Source: Geobacter argillaceus (GTDB lineage: Bacteria > Desulfobacterota > Desulfuromonadia > Geobacterales > DSM-12255). Taken from it: a DNA stretch of 64,000 bases. The DNA lies in assembly GCF_007830735.1 (NCBI RefSeq), contig NZ_VLLN01000015.1, positions 1 to 64,000 on the forward strand. The letters run 5' to 3'. The notes under the pieces were generated by a model. It did no database searches and had not been told where the DNA came from. It saw nothing but the letters and a program-made list of their open reading frames with translations. Shown in pieces: positions 45,938-55,768 of this stretch. Each line of letters opens with the position of its first letter. Positions within the stretch are counted from its first letter, which is position 1. Position numbers and translations under genes: made by a program.

Positions 45938-45952
45938 ACCGAGGGGAGCAGC

Positions 45953-46160
45953 ATGAACAAAAAATTCACCATACTTCTGGCAAGTATATTTGCCGCACTA
46001 TTCAGCATCGTAACCTTTTCGGAGGCTCAGACCATGACAAACGTGGCACGGAGCCGCGCCAAACTCTGCCATGACACATATCGCCATTCAGGAGAACCTG
46101 GAAGGCAAGACCGCCGACTGGAAGGAACAGGTCAGCGACGAACAATACAGGCCTGAGTAA
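45953..46160 (+). pseudogene. Cupin-protein gene with an internal deletion
   Basis: ATG 45953, behind GAGGGGAGCAGC, opens a signal peptide (MNKKFTILLASIFAALFSIV). From about 46072 another frame reads [20 protein letters not shown] and ends VSDEQYRPE at TAA 46160, the recognisable C-terminal end of small cupin proteins. The barrel with the metal-binding histidines is missing. I therefore read it as a deletion remnant. It lies directly upstream of the IorA-like gene. Confidence 0.6.
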
Positions 46161-46186
46161 GGGCCAGATACGAAAAGGAGGGAGCG

Positions 46187-46639
46187 ATGATCGTCGTAGT
46201 CAACGGCAAGGAACATACGGTGAACGTGGACCCTGAAACGCCGCTGTTATGGGTCCTTCGTGAGCAACTGGGGCTGACCGGCAGCAAGTTCGGCTGCGGC
46301 GAGGGGCTCTGCGGGGCCTGCACGGTCCTTATCGACGGTGCACCTGAACGCTCCTGCGTAACGCCGGTCAAGGACGTTCAGGGGAAACCGGTCGTGACGA
46401 TCGAAGGGATTCCGGAAGATCACCCGGTGAAAAAGGCGTGGCTGGCAGAGGAGGTATCCCAGTGCGGCTACTGCCAGCCGGGGCAGATCATGGGCGCGGT
46501 GGCCCTGTTGAAGAAAAAGCCGCAGCCGAGCGATGCCGACATCGATGCTGCCATGAGCGGCAACCTCTGCCGCTGCGGCACCTATGGCCGCATCCGCCGG
46601 GCGATCCACGCCGCCACGGGGAAAGGGGGGAAACCATGA
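46187..46639 (+). CDS. IorA-like [2Fe-2S] subunit of a molybdenum oxidoreductase
   Basis: The product has 150 residues. It has a plant-type ferredoxin cluster ([16 protein letters not shown]) and a helical-domain cluster ([10 protein letters not shown]...[12 protein letters not shown]), the two-cluster layout of xanthine dehydrogenase-family small subunits. It passes electrons from the molybdopterin subunit encoded next. RBS AAAGGAGGGAGCG precedes ATG 46187. Confidence 0.93.
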   Translation: MIVVVNGKEHTVNVDPETPLLWVLREQLGLTGSKFGCGEGLCGACTVLIDGAPERSCVTPVKDVQGKPVVTIEGIPEDHPVKKAWLAEEVSQCGYCQPGQIMGAVALLKKKPQPSDADIDAAMSGNLCRCGTYGRIRRAIHAATGKGGKP

Positions 46640-48804
46640 GTAATAAGAAGGGGATGACCCGACGCGAATTCATCACCACCGGTGTCCTGGCCGGCGGTGG
46701 ATTGCTTCTGGCCTGCCACCTGCCGTTTGGGCGCGACCTCCTGGCCGCGACCGGGAGCGAGTTTACCCCCAACGCGTTCCTGCGGGTCGCACCCGATGGG
46801 CGCGTGACCGTGATCGTCAACAAGTCCGAAATGGGGCAGGGTGTCTACACCTCGTTGCCTATGCTGGTTGCCGAGGAGCTCTGCTGCGACTGGAGAAAGG
46901 TCACGTTCCTCGCTTCACCGGTGGCCCCCGAATACAACCGGGTCGGAGCCCCGATCATGGTGACCGGGGGGAGCAGCAGCGTGCGCACGGAATGGGAGCG
47001 CCTCTCCCTTGCCGGGGCGGCAGCCAGGGAGATGCTGATCGCCGCCGCGGCAAAGGAATGGAAGGTTGCTCCGTCGGACTGCCGCGTCGAAAACGGTACG
47101 GTCTTCGGTCCGGGCGGGAAAAAGCTCGGGTTTGGCGCGCTGGCTGCCAAGGCGGCCACCCTGCCGGTGCCCAAGAACCCGAAACTCAAGGGCGGAGCCG
47201 GCACCCTCCTTGGCAAGCCGCTGCCCCGACTCGACAGCCCGGCCAAGCTAAACGGCACCGCCATCTTCGGCATCGACGTCAGCGTTCCCGGCATGCTGAC
47301 ATGTGTCATAGCCCGCTCTCCCGTGTTCGGCGCGAGGGTGAAATCCTTTGACGCCGCCAAGGCCAAGACCATCCACGGCGTCAGGCAGGTCGTGGCGGTG
47401 GAGGCGGGCGTGGCGGTTATCGCCGACGGTTTCTGGTCGGCGCTCAAAGGGCGCGAGGCCCTCACCGTCGAGTGGGAGGAAGGGGACGGGGCCGCGATAT
47501 CGACCCCGTCCATGCGTGCCGAGTATGCCCGGCTGGCGGAGACCCCCGGCCTGGTCGCCCGCAGGGAGGGGGATGCTGCCGCGGCGCTGGCCAAGGCAAC
47601 CAGAAAATTCGATGTGGAGTACGAGGTCCCTTACCTGGCCCATGCCCCCATGGAGCCGCTTAACTGCTTCGTGGACCTGAAAACCGACAGTTGCCTGATC
47701 CGCACCGGCAGCCAATTCCAGACCGTGGACCGCAATGCGGCGGCACGGGTTGCAGGGTTGAAGCCGGAACAGGTGGCGCTGGAAACTACCTTCCTGGGGG
47801 GAGGCTTCGGCCGACGCGGCAATCCCGCCTCGGACTTCGTTGTCCAGGCGGTGCAGGTGGCCAAGGCAGTGAAGAAACCGGTAAAGGTGATCTGGACCCG
47901 CGAAGACGATATACGGGGCGGTTATTACCGTCCAATGTGGTACGACCGGATTTCGGCCTGCCTCGATGAGCGGGGGATGCCTCTGGCGTGGCAGCAGCGG
48001 ATCGTGGGACAATCGATCGTGGCAGGCACCATGTTTGAGAAAGGCATGGTCAAGGACGGCATCGACCGCACCTCGGTCGAGGGGGCTGCCGACACGCCCT
48101 ACGACATCCCGAACCTCCAGGTGGAACTGCACACGACGAAAAACCGGGTCCCGGTGCTCTGGTGGCGTTCGGTGGGGTATTCGCACACCACGTTCGTCAT
48201 GGAGAGTTTCCTGGACGAATTGGCCCATGCCGCCGGCCAAGACCCCTATCAGTACCGCCGGGCGCTCCTGAAAAAGCACCCCCGCATCCTCAACGTCCTG
48301 GAGACCGCCGCCAGGAAATCGGGGTGGGGTGCTCCGCTCCCGAAGGGACGTGGCCGGGGGATAGCAGTGCAGGACTGCTTCGGCAGCTACGTTGCCCAGG
48401 TGGCCGAGGTTTCTCTTGATCCCAAGGGGCAGGTGACGGTTCACCGGGTGGTGTGCGCCCTGGACTGCGGGAAATTGGTCAATCCCGACACGGTCAAGGC
48501 CCAGATGGAATCCGGCATCGCCTTCGGCCTGTCCGCTGCCCTCTATGGCGCCATCACCCTTAAAAACGGCCGGGTGGAACAGGGGAATTTCGATGGCTAC
48601 CCTCTGGTTGCCATGGACACCATGCCCGAGGTGGAGGTGCAGATCGTTCCCAGCAGCGACCCGCCCGGCGGCGTCGGCGAACCGGGTGTCCCTCCGATTG
48701 CACCGGCGGTGGCCAATGCCCTCTTTGCGGCGAGCGGTATCCGCGTCCGCTCCCTGCCGCTTACGCCGGAGAAAGTCCTGGCCGCGCGGAGGGATAAAGG
48801 ATAA
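46636..48804 (+). CDS. IorB-like molybdopterin subunit (isoquinoline/aldehyde oxidoreductase type)
   Basis: The product has 722 residues, starting at ATG 46636 and overlapping the small subunit by four bases. A Tat signal ([20 protein letters not shown]) shows export. Molybdopterin-binding segments include [42 protein letters not shown] and [17 protein letters not shown], with the active-site Glu in the last. Relatives are IorAB and periplasmic aldehyde oxidoreductases. The gene neighbourhood (aldehyde regulators and reductases) favours an aldehyde substrate; this is inference. Confidence 0.88.
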   Translation: MSNKKGMTRREFITTGVLAGGGLLLACHLPFGRDLLAATGSEFTPNAFLRVAPDGRVTVIVNKSEMGQGVYTSLPMLVAEELCCDWRKVTFLASPVAPEYNRVGAPIMVTGGSSSVRTEWERLSLAGAAAREMLIAAAAKEWKVAPSDCRVENGTVFGPGGKKLGFGALAAKAATLPVPKNPKLKGGAGTLLGKPLPRLDSPAKLNGTAIFGIDVSVPGMLTCVIARSPVFGARVKSFDAAKAKTIHGVRQVVAVEAGVAVIADGFWSALKGREALTVEWEEGDGAAISTPSMRAEYARLAETPGLVARREGDAAAALAKATRKFDVEYEVPYLAHAPMEPLNCFVDLKTDSCLIRTGSQFQTVDRNAAARVAGLKPEQVALETTFLGGGFGRRGNPASDFVVQAVQVAKAVKKPVKVIWTREDDIRGGYYRPMWYDRISACLDERGMPLAWQQRIVGQSIVAGTMFEKGMVKDGIDRTSVEGAADTPYDIPNLQVELHTTKNRVPVLWWRSVGYSHTTFVMESFLDELAHAAGQDPYQYRRALLKKHPRILNVLETAARKSGWGAPLPKGRGRGIAVQDCFGSYVAQVAEVSLDPKGQVTVHRVVCALDCGKLVNPDTVKAQMESGIAFGLSAALYGAITLKNGRVEQGNFDGYPLVAMDTMPEVEVQIVPSSDPPGGVGEPGVPPIAPAVANALFAASGIRVRSLPLTPEKVLAARRDKG

Positions 48805-48811
48805 GCGAGCT

Positions 48812-48955
48812 GGAGCTGTACGAGGAAATGGCGTTGAACAATGGGCTCAATTGATCGAGGTAATCACCCATCTGGCGTTTTACTCGGGCTGGCCTAACGC
48901 AATGACCGCCATTATGGTTGCGAAAGAAGGGGAAGAGCCCCCGCCGCACTACTGA
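48812..48955 (+). pseudogene. Carboxymuconolactone decarboxylase-like C-terminal fragment
   Basis: The frame ending at TGA 48955 reads EQWAQLIEVITHLAFYSGWP and continues NAMTAIMVAKE, the well-known C-terminal block of CMD/AhpD-like proteins. No N-terminal half is present after the iorB-like stop at 48804. It is a remnant; with the cupin remnant on the other side, both neighbours of the iorAB-like pair are broken. Confidence 0.55.
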
Positions 48956-49776
48956 ACAGCCGGGATCTGTGCCTCACAGGGGACCCTGGTCTGGCAGAGG
49001 CCGCAGCCGGTGTGGGGTACGCCATACTCTTTTCCCACCGCCGCCGGCACTGCTCCGTACACGTAGCCCAGGCAGGCCTTCTTGTCGTGCCCCTGAAGGG
49101 ACAGGGCGCCGGCCGGGCACCGTTTGATGCAGGCGCCGCAGCTCCCGTCCCGGAAATAGAGGCAGTTGCTCCGGTGGCTGGCCGACATGCGGGGGGTGGG
49201 GGCCAGGGGCAGGTCTGTGATCACGCTGCCACAGCGATGGGCGATTCCCTTTGCCGTAATCAGGCCGTCGTTGAGGCTGAAGGTACCGAGTCCAGCCGCA
49301 TAGGCGGCGTGACGTTCCGACCAGGTCGACGCAAGCCCGACCGGTGTTTCGGCCAGTTGCTGCCAGGTTGGTGCGAGTTGAGGGGCCACGGCATGGTGTC
49401 CGGCCCCTTCGAGCCAGGCGACCAGGTGCCGGCGCAGGGCAGCATTGACGGTCTCACCGTTGCTGCGGGTCAGCGCCCACTCCCGTGAGGGCCACTGTTC
49501 CTCCCGCCGGTTGCTCTCACGGATAGACCGGCTGATCGGCAGTATCCAGCAGATGACCGTCGCAGCCGTCACCGCGCCGCAGGCCGCTGTCAGAACCTCA
49601 GTCGGTGTCTGGTGGAACGCACCGATGATCTGCCGGTACTCCGCGAACAGGGGATCTCCGGCAGCGGCATAGCCGACCAGCGGCTCGTCGAAATAGGGCC
49701 CGTCACCCTCAGGGAAGCGGTTATCCGGGCTGGTCGCAACAAACTGCTGTATCTCCTTGCGTATCGTCTGTTCCAT
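48949..49776 (-). CDS. Iron-sulfur protein of the QueG (epoxyqueuosine reductase)-like type
   Basis: The product has 275 residues. Two [4Fe-4S] motifs lie at the C-terminus (CGACIKRCPAGAL and TGCGLCQTRVPCE) with the preceding LGTFSLNDGLITAKGIAHRCGSVIT block that is conserved in QueG-like proteins. It is shorter than true QueG and lacks its C-terminal HEAT-type repeats, so it is likely a cobalamin- or radical-enzyme-related reductase of other function. Confidence 0.7.
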   Translation of the reverse strand: MEQTIRKEIQQFVATSPDNRFPEGDGPYFDEPLVGYAAAGDPLFAEYRQIIGAFHQTPTEVLTAACGAVTAATVICWILPISRSIRESNRREEQWPSREWALTRSNGETVNAALRRHLVAWLEGAGHHAVAPQLAPTWQQLAETPVGLASTWSERHAAYAAGLGTFSLNDGLITAKGIAHRCGSVITDLPLAPTPRMSASHRSNCLYFRDGSCGACIKRCPAGALSLQGHDKKACLGYVYGAVPAAVGKEYGVPHTGCGLCQTRVPCEAQIPAVQ

Positions 49777-49801
49777 GACTCCTCCCGTTCACGAACTGGG
49801 T

Positions 49802-51007
49802 TCAACCGGGCCGGGTCACGGCCGGCTGCCGGTACAGGAAAAAGAAGATCACCAGGATCAGTGCACTGATAGCCCCGTTCAGCAGGAAGCATGTCTTGTA
49901 GCCTGCCGACCGGATGATCGCGCCCATCCCCGTTGAACTCAACATCATCCCGAAATAGATGCAGGTATTGTAACATCCCATGGCCAGTCCCCGCAGCTCC
50001 CGGGGCACCACGTCGGCGATCAGCGCGACGATGGCGGTAAATACTATTCCCATGCTGATCCCCATCATGGCAGCAGCGGCCATGAGCGGGATCGTGGTGG
50101 TGCAGAAGGCGAAGGCGGCAATGGCGAGACCGAATCCCGCCAGTCCCCAGGTCACAAAAACGCCACGGTCAGCCACCCGGTCGCCCAAGCGACCGAACGG
50201 TATCCTGGAGAGTGCGTTGGCCAGGGCCTGGGCGGCAAACACGGTGCCCACATCCCCGGCGTTCAGACCCAGACTGGTGATGTACAGCGGCATGAAGGTC
50301 ACGAACAGCCCGAACCCCATGCAGGTGCCGATGGTGACGGTGAGGCAGGCGAGCAGCGGCCGGTTGTGCCGCAGGCTCTTCAGCGACGGGATGATCGCCG
50401 GCCGCGAAGCTGTTCTGTGCGGTGTGCGCGCGACGGGGAGAAAAAACAGCGCCACCCAGAACATGATGAAAATCAGCCCGCCGGAGACGAGAAACACCTG
50501 GCGCAACCCCAGCAGCTTGGCAAGGAAGCCGCCGGTCGCGGGACCGATGGTCATCCCGCCGTACAGCGCCATGGTATACCAGCCAAACGCCTGGCCAAGC
50601 ATGTCGGGCGGGGTGAAATCGGCCACGTAGGACATCAGGGTCGGGGCGAATGCCGCCAGGCCGACGCCGAACAGGAGGTAGATGCCGGCCATCTGCAACG
50701 GGCTGGTACTCCAGAACAGCAGAAACGACGAGCCCGACAGGAGCAGAAGCCCGGCCAGAATGGGCAGTCGCCGGCCCAGACGGTCGGACACCAGCCCCGA
50801 CGGTATGGAAAGGGAGCCGGCCATGAGCATGAAGGCGCCGTTGATGAGCCCCACCTGGACCGAATCGGCACCGAGCGATGAGGCAAAAAGGGGCACGACC
50901 GGTATCCGCATGTACGAGCCGAAGAAGCAGACAAAACAGACCGTACAGCTGATCAGCAGCAGTACCGACAATGACGGCTGTCCTTTCCCGGTATTACCGT
51001 CGGTCAT
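49802..51007 (-). CDS. MFS transporter
   Basis: The product has 401 residues with about twelve membrane helices. The MFS motif A is GLVSDRLGRRLPI near residue 75, and the second-half equivalent is FGRLGDRVADRG. It is of the drug/efflux type by general layout; substrate unknown. It lies 25 bases downstream, in its own reading direction, ahead of the QueG-like gene, so the two are in one minus-strand unit. Confidence 0.87.
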   Translation of the reverse strand: MTDGNTGKGQPSLSVLLLISCTVCFVCFFGSYMRIPVVPLFASSLGADSVQVGLINGAFMLMAGSLSIPSGLVSDRLGRRLPILAGLLLLSGSSFLLFWSTSPLQMAGIYLLFGVGLAAFAPTLMSYVADFTPPDMLGQAFGWYTMALYGGMTIGPATGGFLAKLLGLRQVFLVSGGLIFIMFWVALFFLPVARTPHRTASRPAIIPSLKSLRHNRPLLACLTVTIGTCMGFGLFVTFMPLYITSLGLNAGDVGTVFAAQALANALSRIPFGRLGDRVADRGVFVTWGLAGFGLAIAAFAFCTTTIPLMAAAAMMGISMGIVFTAIVALIADVVPRELRGLAMGCYNTCIYFGMMLSSTGMGAIIRSAGYKTCFLLNGAISALILVIFFFLYRQPAVTRPG

Positions 51008-51228
51008 GAAGCCTCGTTACCTGCCACGCAGCCGTGGCCATGTTTCTGAGTGTCACCAATGTCTTCCCCCCCCAGCACCCCTTCTCCCAAATAGGATGGG
51101 CAGTTTAACGTCATGCCCGGGACTGTAGTAGGCAGCCTTCTTTGCAGTGGGCAGTTGCCCGCAGTTGATAACGTTTCCGTAGCATATGTGTCACCCCCTT
51201 TCCGGGTAAGATGGCTGGCGCGGTTGTG

Positions 51229-51801
51229 CTACACCAGCAGCGCTCGGGCTGTGTCCTCGGCCTGCTGCAGGACGGCAGCGGGCACTTCATCGACGGTGGC
51301 CGGTCCAATCCCGCAGGCGCGGATCAGCCGAATGTCGGTGAACCCCAGCCACTTCAGGAACATCTCGTTGCGAGGAAAGACGTCGGCAAACAGTGTCTCA
51401 TCCGGGTTCCCCTGGGTCAGGACGAAAATCAGTTTCTTGCCCTGGGCCAGCCGGCTCGGTTGCGGGTTGACGAGGTAGTCCGGATGGAGATAGGCAAAGG
51501 TCCGGTCGATGAACCCCTTGAGCTGGGCTGTCACATCTCCGTAGTAGACCGGCGATGCCAGTACCACGATATCCGCTTCGTGAACCGCGGCAAGCACCTG
51601 GGCCAGGTCGTCCTCAAGGATACAGTGGTCGACAGTCTTCTTGCAGGCATAGCAGGCCTGGCACCCACGGTAATTGAGCCGGTTCAGCTCGAACGAGCGG
51701 GTTTCGGCGCCGCCCTTGGCTGCTGTTTCAAGGATATGGTTGGCAATGGCCGTGCTGTTTCCTTTTGACCGCGGACTCCCCAACAGACTGACAACCTTCA
51801 T
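51229..51801 (-). CDS. NADPH-dependent FMN reductase-like flavodoxin
   Basis: The product has 190 residues. It has the flavin-binding start SLLGSPRSKGNSTAIANHIL, a cysteine cluster CQACYACKKTVDHC and the flavodoxin-fold loop VLASPVYYGDVTAQLKGFIDRTF. The CxxCxxC block recalls iron-sulfur flavoproteins (Isf). Its promoter has the same palindrome as the upstream tetR gene, so it is probably repressed by that TetR protein and serves in quinone or redox stress. Confidence 0.87.
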   Translation of the reverse strand: MKVVSLLGSPRSKGNSTAIANHILETAAKGGAETRSFELNRLNYRGCQACYACKKTVDHCILEDDLAQVLAAVHEADIVVLASPVYYGDVTAQLKGFIDRTFAYLHPDYLVNPQPSRLAQGKKLIFVLTQGNPDETLFADVFPRNEMFLKWLGFTDIRLIRACGIGPATVDEVPAAVLQQAEDTARALLV

Positions 51802-51834
51802 GACTTCCTCCCTTTTCTTTAATTGATCACATAT

Positions 51835-51849
51835 TAGACTGGTCGTCTA
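51835..51849. promoter_or_regulatory. TetR operator upstream of the flavodoxin gene
   Basis: TAGACTGGTCGTCTA has TAGAC/GTCTA arms and is 14/15 identical to 52467-52481 upstream of tetR. Confidence 0.75.
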
Positions 51850-51867
51850 TAGCCGGGTGAAAAAATT

Positions 51868-52455
51868 TCACCCTTTTTGTAGCACCGAGGCAAAGAGGAC
51901 ATCGATGAAGCCACGCATCGGCAGCGGGGATTTCATCACCTTGGCCCGGAGAATCGCCCCTTCCCAGCCGGAAAGGATGAAACAGGCAACTGCCGGGCAA
52001 TCGATTCCGGCCGGCAGTTCTCCGGCAGCCTGTGCCTCCTCCAGGCAGGCGACGAACCGTTCGTGCCAGACACTGAATATCTCTTCCAAACGGTTGCGGA
52101 ACCGTTCATTGATATCGGCCAGTTCCTGCCCCAGGTTGCCGATCAGGCACCCCTTCGAGCACTCGTTCTGGATGACGCGTGTCTGGCCGCTCTCCAGAAA
52201 GTTGCGGATGCGGTTCAGTGGTGTGACCTCATTGTCTTTGAGGAATGTATCCAGTCGCTGTTCGAACCGCTCGGCAAAATGATCGATGATCGCCAGGCCG
52301 AACTCTTCCTTGCTCTTGAAATAGTAATAGAACGACCCCTTGGGAACCCCCGCCTCCTTCAGTACCGCATCGATACCGGTGGCGTTGTAACCGTGCAGGG
52401 TGATCAGGCTGGTCCCCACCTGGACGATATGTTCTCTTGTTTCGTTTCTGTCCAT
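51868..52455 (-). CDS. TetR-family repressor
   Basis: The product has 195 residues from ATG 52455. The N-terminal HTH (GYNATGIDAVLKEAGVPKGSFYYYFKSKEEF) is the AcuR/YxaF-like TetR pattern; the C-terminal domain is TetR_C-like. Its promoter and that of the adjacent flavodoxin gene share the TAGAC/GTCTA operator, so it probably represses both itself and the flavodoxin gene. Its ligand is probably a reactive electrophile or quinone; inference. Confidence 0.9.
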   Translation of the reverse strand: MDRNETREHIVQVGTSLITLHGYNATGIDAVLKEAGVPKGSFYYYFKSKEEFGLAIIDHFAERFEQRLDTFLKDNEVTPLNRIRNFLESGQTRVIQNECSKGCLIGNLGQELADINERFRNRLEEIFSVWHERFVACLEEAQAAGELPAGIDCPAVACFILSGWEGAILRAKVMKSPLPMRGFIDVLFASVLQKG

Positions 52456-52466
52456 GGATACAATAA

Positions 52467-52481
52467 TAGACCGGTCGTCTA
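52467..52481. promoter_or_regulatory. TetR operator upstream of the tetR gene
   Basis: TAGACCGGTCGTCTA is the twin of the site at 51835-51849, 12 bases upstream of the tetR ATG. Confidence 0.75.
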
Positions 52482-52656
52482 TAAAAGCAAACTGTTTTTT
52501 GTTGCCGTGAGGTATGGAAACCGTTTCCGCAACCACCCACGATTTGGCCTTTCGGTGCCATGCCTGCCATAGCTCAAGTATACGCCATCCCTCCCGGAGT
52601 GGTGGTATACTGAACATGTGAAACGGCTCCGTCGCCAAAAGAAAGGGGAAATCATC

Positions 52657-53619
52657 ATGAAAGCGATTCGCGTCAATACCTTTGGGCCGCCGGAGGTGAT
52701 GCAGCTGGCAGAACTCCCCGACCCGACACCCGCCGAGAATCAGGTGGTCGTCATGCTGCACGCCATCGGGGTGAACCCGGTCGATACCTATATCCGCTCC
52801 GGCCAGTACCGGCCGGACCTCAAGCTTCCCTATACCCCGGGCCTGGACGGGGCAGGCATCGTCAGCGCCGTCGGTCCCGGGGTCCATCACCGCCAGGTCG
52901 GCCAGCGGGTCTATACCTCATGGTCCCTGTCCGGCACCTACGCCGGGCAGGTGCTGTGCAAAGAGTTCCAGACCCATCCGCTGCCGGAAGGGGTAACCTT
53001 CGCCCAGGGGGCGGCCATCGGCGTGCCGTACGGTGCCGCTTTCCGCGCCCTGTTTCAACGGGCAGGCGCAATGGCTGGTGAAACAGTCCTGGTCCATGGC
53101 GCCAGCGGCGGGGCCGGCATCGCAGCGGTTCAGCTGGCAAGGTCTGCCGGCCTCAGGGTGATCGGCACTGCCGGCAGCGAGGAGGGGAAGGCACTGGTCA
53201 CGGCCCAGGGTGCGCACCATGTCCTGAATCATCGGTCAGCGGGATATCTCGAACAGCTCCGGGAGCTCACCTGCGGCAGGGGGGTCGACATCATCCTGGA
53301 GATGCTCGCCAATGTGAACCTGGGGAACGACCTGCCGTTGCTGGCCAAGGGGGGGCGGGTGGTGGTGATCGGCAGCCGCGGCCGGGTGGAGATCGATCCG
53401 AGAGACGCCATGGGAACGGAGGCGGCGATCCTCGGCATGACTCTCTACAACGCCACTGAAGCCGAACTGGCAAGCATGCATGCCGCCTTTGGCGCAGGCC
53501 TGGAGAACGGCACCCTGCGGCCGGTGGTGAGCCGCCAGCTGCCGCTGGCCGAGGCGGCAACGGCCCACCACGCCGTGATGGAGGCGAGCACGTTGGGCAA
53601 GATCGTCCTCATTCCGTGA
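52657..53619 (+). CDS. NADPH:quinone reductase (zeta-crystallin type MDR)
   Basis: The product has 320 residues from ATG 52657 behind AAAGGGGAAATCATC. It begins MKAIRVNTFGPPEVMQLAEL and has the Rossmann motif HGASGGAGIAAVQLARSAGL. No zinc-ligand cysteines are visible, as in QOR proteins. It reduces quinones with NADPH. It is divergent from tetR, so it may share its regulation, and is followed by ovoA 37 bases later. Confidence 0.92.
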   Translation: MKAIRVNTFGPPEVMQLAELPDPTPAENQVVVMLHAIGVNPVDTYIRSGQYRPDLKLPYTPGLDGAGIVSAVGPGVHHRQVGQRVYTSWSLSGTYAGQVLCKEFQTHPLPEGVTFAQGAAIGVPYGAAFRALFQRAGAMAGETVLVHGASGGAGIAAVQLARSAGLRVIGTAGSEEGKALVTAQGAHHVLNHRSAGYLEQLRELTCGRGVDIILEMLANVNLGNDLPLLAKGGRVVVIGSRGRVEIDPRDAMGTEAAILGMTLYNATEAELASMHAAFGAGLENGTLRPVVSRQLPLAEAATAHHAVMEASTLGKIVLIP

Positions 53620-53656
53620 CGTTCGGACGACTGAGGCACGCAGGGAGGAAACGGCC

Positions 53657-55768
53657 GTGGAACTGAAGCGAACCCATACCACTATCCTGAACGAAGGCGA
53701 TCCGGAGGCAAAGCGGGGCGAGATACTGGAGTACTTCCACCGGACCTTTGATATCGACGAGAAGCTGTACGAAACTCTAAAGGAGGACGCCACGTTCTAT
53801 CTGCGGGCCGATCGACTGCGCCATCCGCTCATCTTCTACTTCGGCCACACCGCCACCTTCTTCATCAACAAGCTGACCATCGCCCGGGTGATCGACACGC
53901 GGATCAATCCCCGCTTCGAATCGATGTTCGCCGTGGGGGTGGACGAAATGTCCTGGGACGACCTGGACGCCACCCGCTACGACTGGCCGACCCGGCAGGC
54001 GGTAAAGGAGTACCGGGATAAGGCCCGCGACCTGGTGGACAGCGTCATCCGCCGCCTGCCGCTCATGTTGCCCATCACCTGGGGGGACCCGTTCTGGGCG
54101 ATCATGATGGGGATCGAGCACGAGCGGATACACCTTGAAACGTCATCGGTCCTGATCCGCCAGCTCCCCATCGATCAGGTGGTGCGGCTCCCCTTCTGGG
54201 ACATCTGCCGCGAGACGGGCGAGCCCCCGGCCAACAAGCTGCTGCCGGTCCCCGGCGGCCGGGTCGTACTCGGCAAGTCGCACGACCACCCCCTGTACGG
54301 CTGGGACAACGAGTATGGCCGCCATGAAGCGGAGGTGGCCGGGTTCAGGGCCTCCCAGTACCTGGTCTCCAATCGGGAATTCCTGGAGTTCGTCGAGGCG
54401 GGCGGTTACCGGGAACAGCGCTGGTGGACCGAGGAGGGGTGGAACTGGCGCACCTTCCGGGAGGCGGAGCATCCGCTCTTCTGGATGCAGCAGGATGGGG
54501 GATGGCTGCTGCGGACCATGGCGGAGGAAATCCCGCTCCCCTGGAACTGGCCGGTTGAGGTCAACTACCTGGAGGCCAAGGCGTTCTGCAACTGGCAGGC
54601 GGCCCGCACCGGCCTTACGATCAGGCTCCCCACCGAGGACGAGTGGCACCGGCTGCGGGACGTCTGCGCCATCCCGGATCAGCCGTGGTGGGACCGGGCG
54701 CCCGGCAACACCAACCTGGAGCAGTGGGCATCTTCCTGCCCGGTAGACCGGTTCCGCTTCGGCGAGTTCTTCGACGTGCTGGGGAATGTCTGGCAGTGGA
54801 CCGAGACCCCCATCTACCCGTTCCACGGCTTCGAGATCCACCCCTGGTACGACGACTTCTCCACCCCCACCTTCGACACCCGCCACAACCTGATCAAGGG
54901 GGGCTCCTGGATTTCCACCGGCAACGAGGCGACCCGCGATGCGCGTTACGCTTTCCGCCGCCACTTCTTCCAGCACGCCGGGTTCCGCTACGTGGAGAGC
55001 GCGGCCCCGGTGGAGATCCACCAGGACCAGTACGAAACCGATGCCCTGACGGCCGAGTACTGCGACGCCCATTACGGACCCGGGCATTTCGGCGTCCCCA
55101 ACTTCCCCGCAGCCTGTGCCCGGATCTGCCTGGAGCTTATGGCCGGACGGCGTCACGAGCACGCCCTCGATCTGGGGTGTGCAGTGGGGCGGGCCACCTT
55201 CGAGCTGGCCAGGGGCGGGTTCGAGCGGGTCACCGGCCTGGACTTTTCCACCCGCTTCTTTCGGCTGGCCGCCCGGATGCAGGAGGAAGGATATCTCCGC
55301 TACGCCCTCCCAGAGGAGGGGGAGATCATGTCGTACCATGAGATCAGCCTGGCCGACCTGGGGCTGGAGGGGATCAGGGAGCGGGTCGCGTTCTTCCAGG
55401 CCGATGCCTGCAACCTGCCCGAGAAGTTCACCGGCTACGACCTGATCCTGGCGGCCAACCTGATCGACCGGCTCTACTCGCCCCGCCGCTTTCTCACCAC
55501 CATCCACGAGCGGCTGAACCCGGGCGGGCTGCTGGTGATCACCTCCCCCTACACCTGGCTGGAGGAGTTCACGAAGAAAGAGGAGTGGCTCGGCGGCTAC
55601 AAGGCGGCGGGCGAGAACGTGACCACCCTGGACGGGCTCAAGGAGGCGCTGGCCCCCCATTTCCGGCAGAAGGGGGAAGCGCGTGACGTGCCGTTCGTCA
55701 TCAGAGAGACCAGGCGCAAGTTCCAGCACAGCATCGCCGAACTGACCGTCTGGGAACGGCTGGCGTGA
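53657..55768 (+). CDS. ovoA: OvoA, bifunctional ovothiol biosynthesis enzyme
   Basis: The product has 703 residues, starting at GTG 53657 behind GGGAGGAAACGGCC. Three domains are seen in order: a DinB-like domain with the iron motif HERIHLE (HX3HXE) near residue 157, an FGE-sulfatase-like domain (TGLTIRLPTEDEWHRL...WQWTETPIYPF), and a C-terminal SAM methyltransferase (ALDLGCAVGRATFELARGG). This fused layout is that of OvoA, which makes 5-histidylcysteine sulfoxide from His and Cys and then N1-methylates the mercaptohistidine. The cleavage step needs a separate enzyme such as OvoB, not identified here. It is co-directional with the quinone reductase gene. Confidence 0.9.
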   Translation: MELKRTHTTILNEGDPEAKRGEILEYFHRTFDIDEKLYETLKEDATFYLRADRLRHPLIFYFGHTATFFINKLTIARVIDTRINPRFESMFAVGVDEMSWDDLDATRYDWPTRQAVKEYRDKARDLVDSVIRRLPLMLPITWGDPFWAIMMGIEHERIHLETSSVLIRQLPIDQVVRLPFWDICRETGEPPANKLLPVPGGRVVLGKSHDHPLYGWDNEYGRHEAEVAGFRASQYLVSNREFLEFVEAGGYREQRWWTEEGWNWRTFREAEHPLFWMQQDGGWLLRTMAEEIPLPWNWPVEVNYLEAKAFCNWQAARTGLTIRLPTEDEWHRLRDVCAIPDQPWWDRAPGNTNLEQWASSCPVDRFRFGEFFDVLGNVWQWTETPIYPFHGFEIHPWYDDFSTPTFDTRHNLIKGGSWISTGNEATRDARYAFRRHFFQHAGFRYVESAAPVEIHQDQYETDALTAEYCDAHYGPGHFGVPNFPAACARICLELMAGRRHEHALDLGCAVGRATFELARGGFERVTGLDFSTRFFRLAARMQEEGYLRYALPEEGEIMSYHEISLADLGLEGIRERVAFFQADACNLPEKFTGYDLILAANLIDRLYSPRRFLTTIHERLNPGGLLVITSPYTWLEEFTKKEEWLGGYKAAGENVTTLDGLKEALAPHFRQKGEARDVPFVIRETRRKFQHSIAELTVWERLA

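Noticed and set aside
47248-48444. A 398-codon minus-strand ORF opposite the IorB-like gene
   Set aside because: The forward frame has a Tat signal and molybdopterin motifs; the reverse frame is a GC-driven shadow.
54143-55729. A 528-codon minus-strand ORF opposite ovoA
   Set aside because: OvoA is supported by three domains in order; the reverse frame has none.
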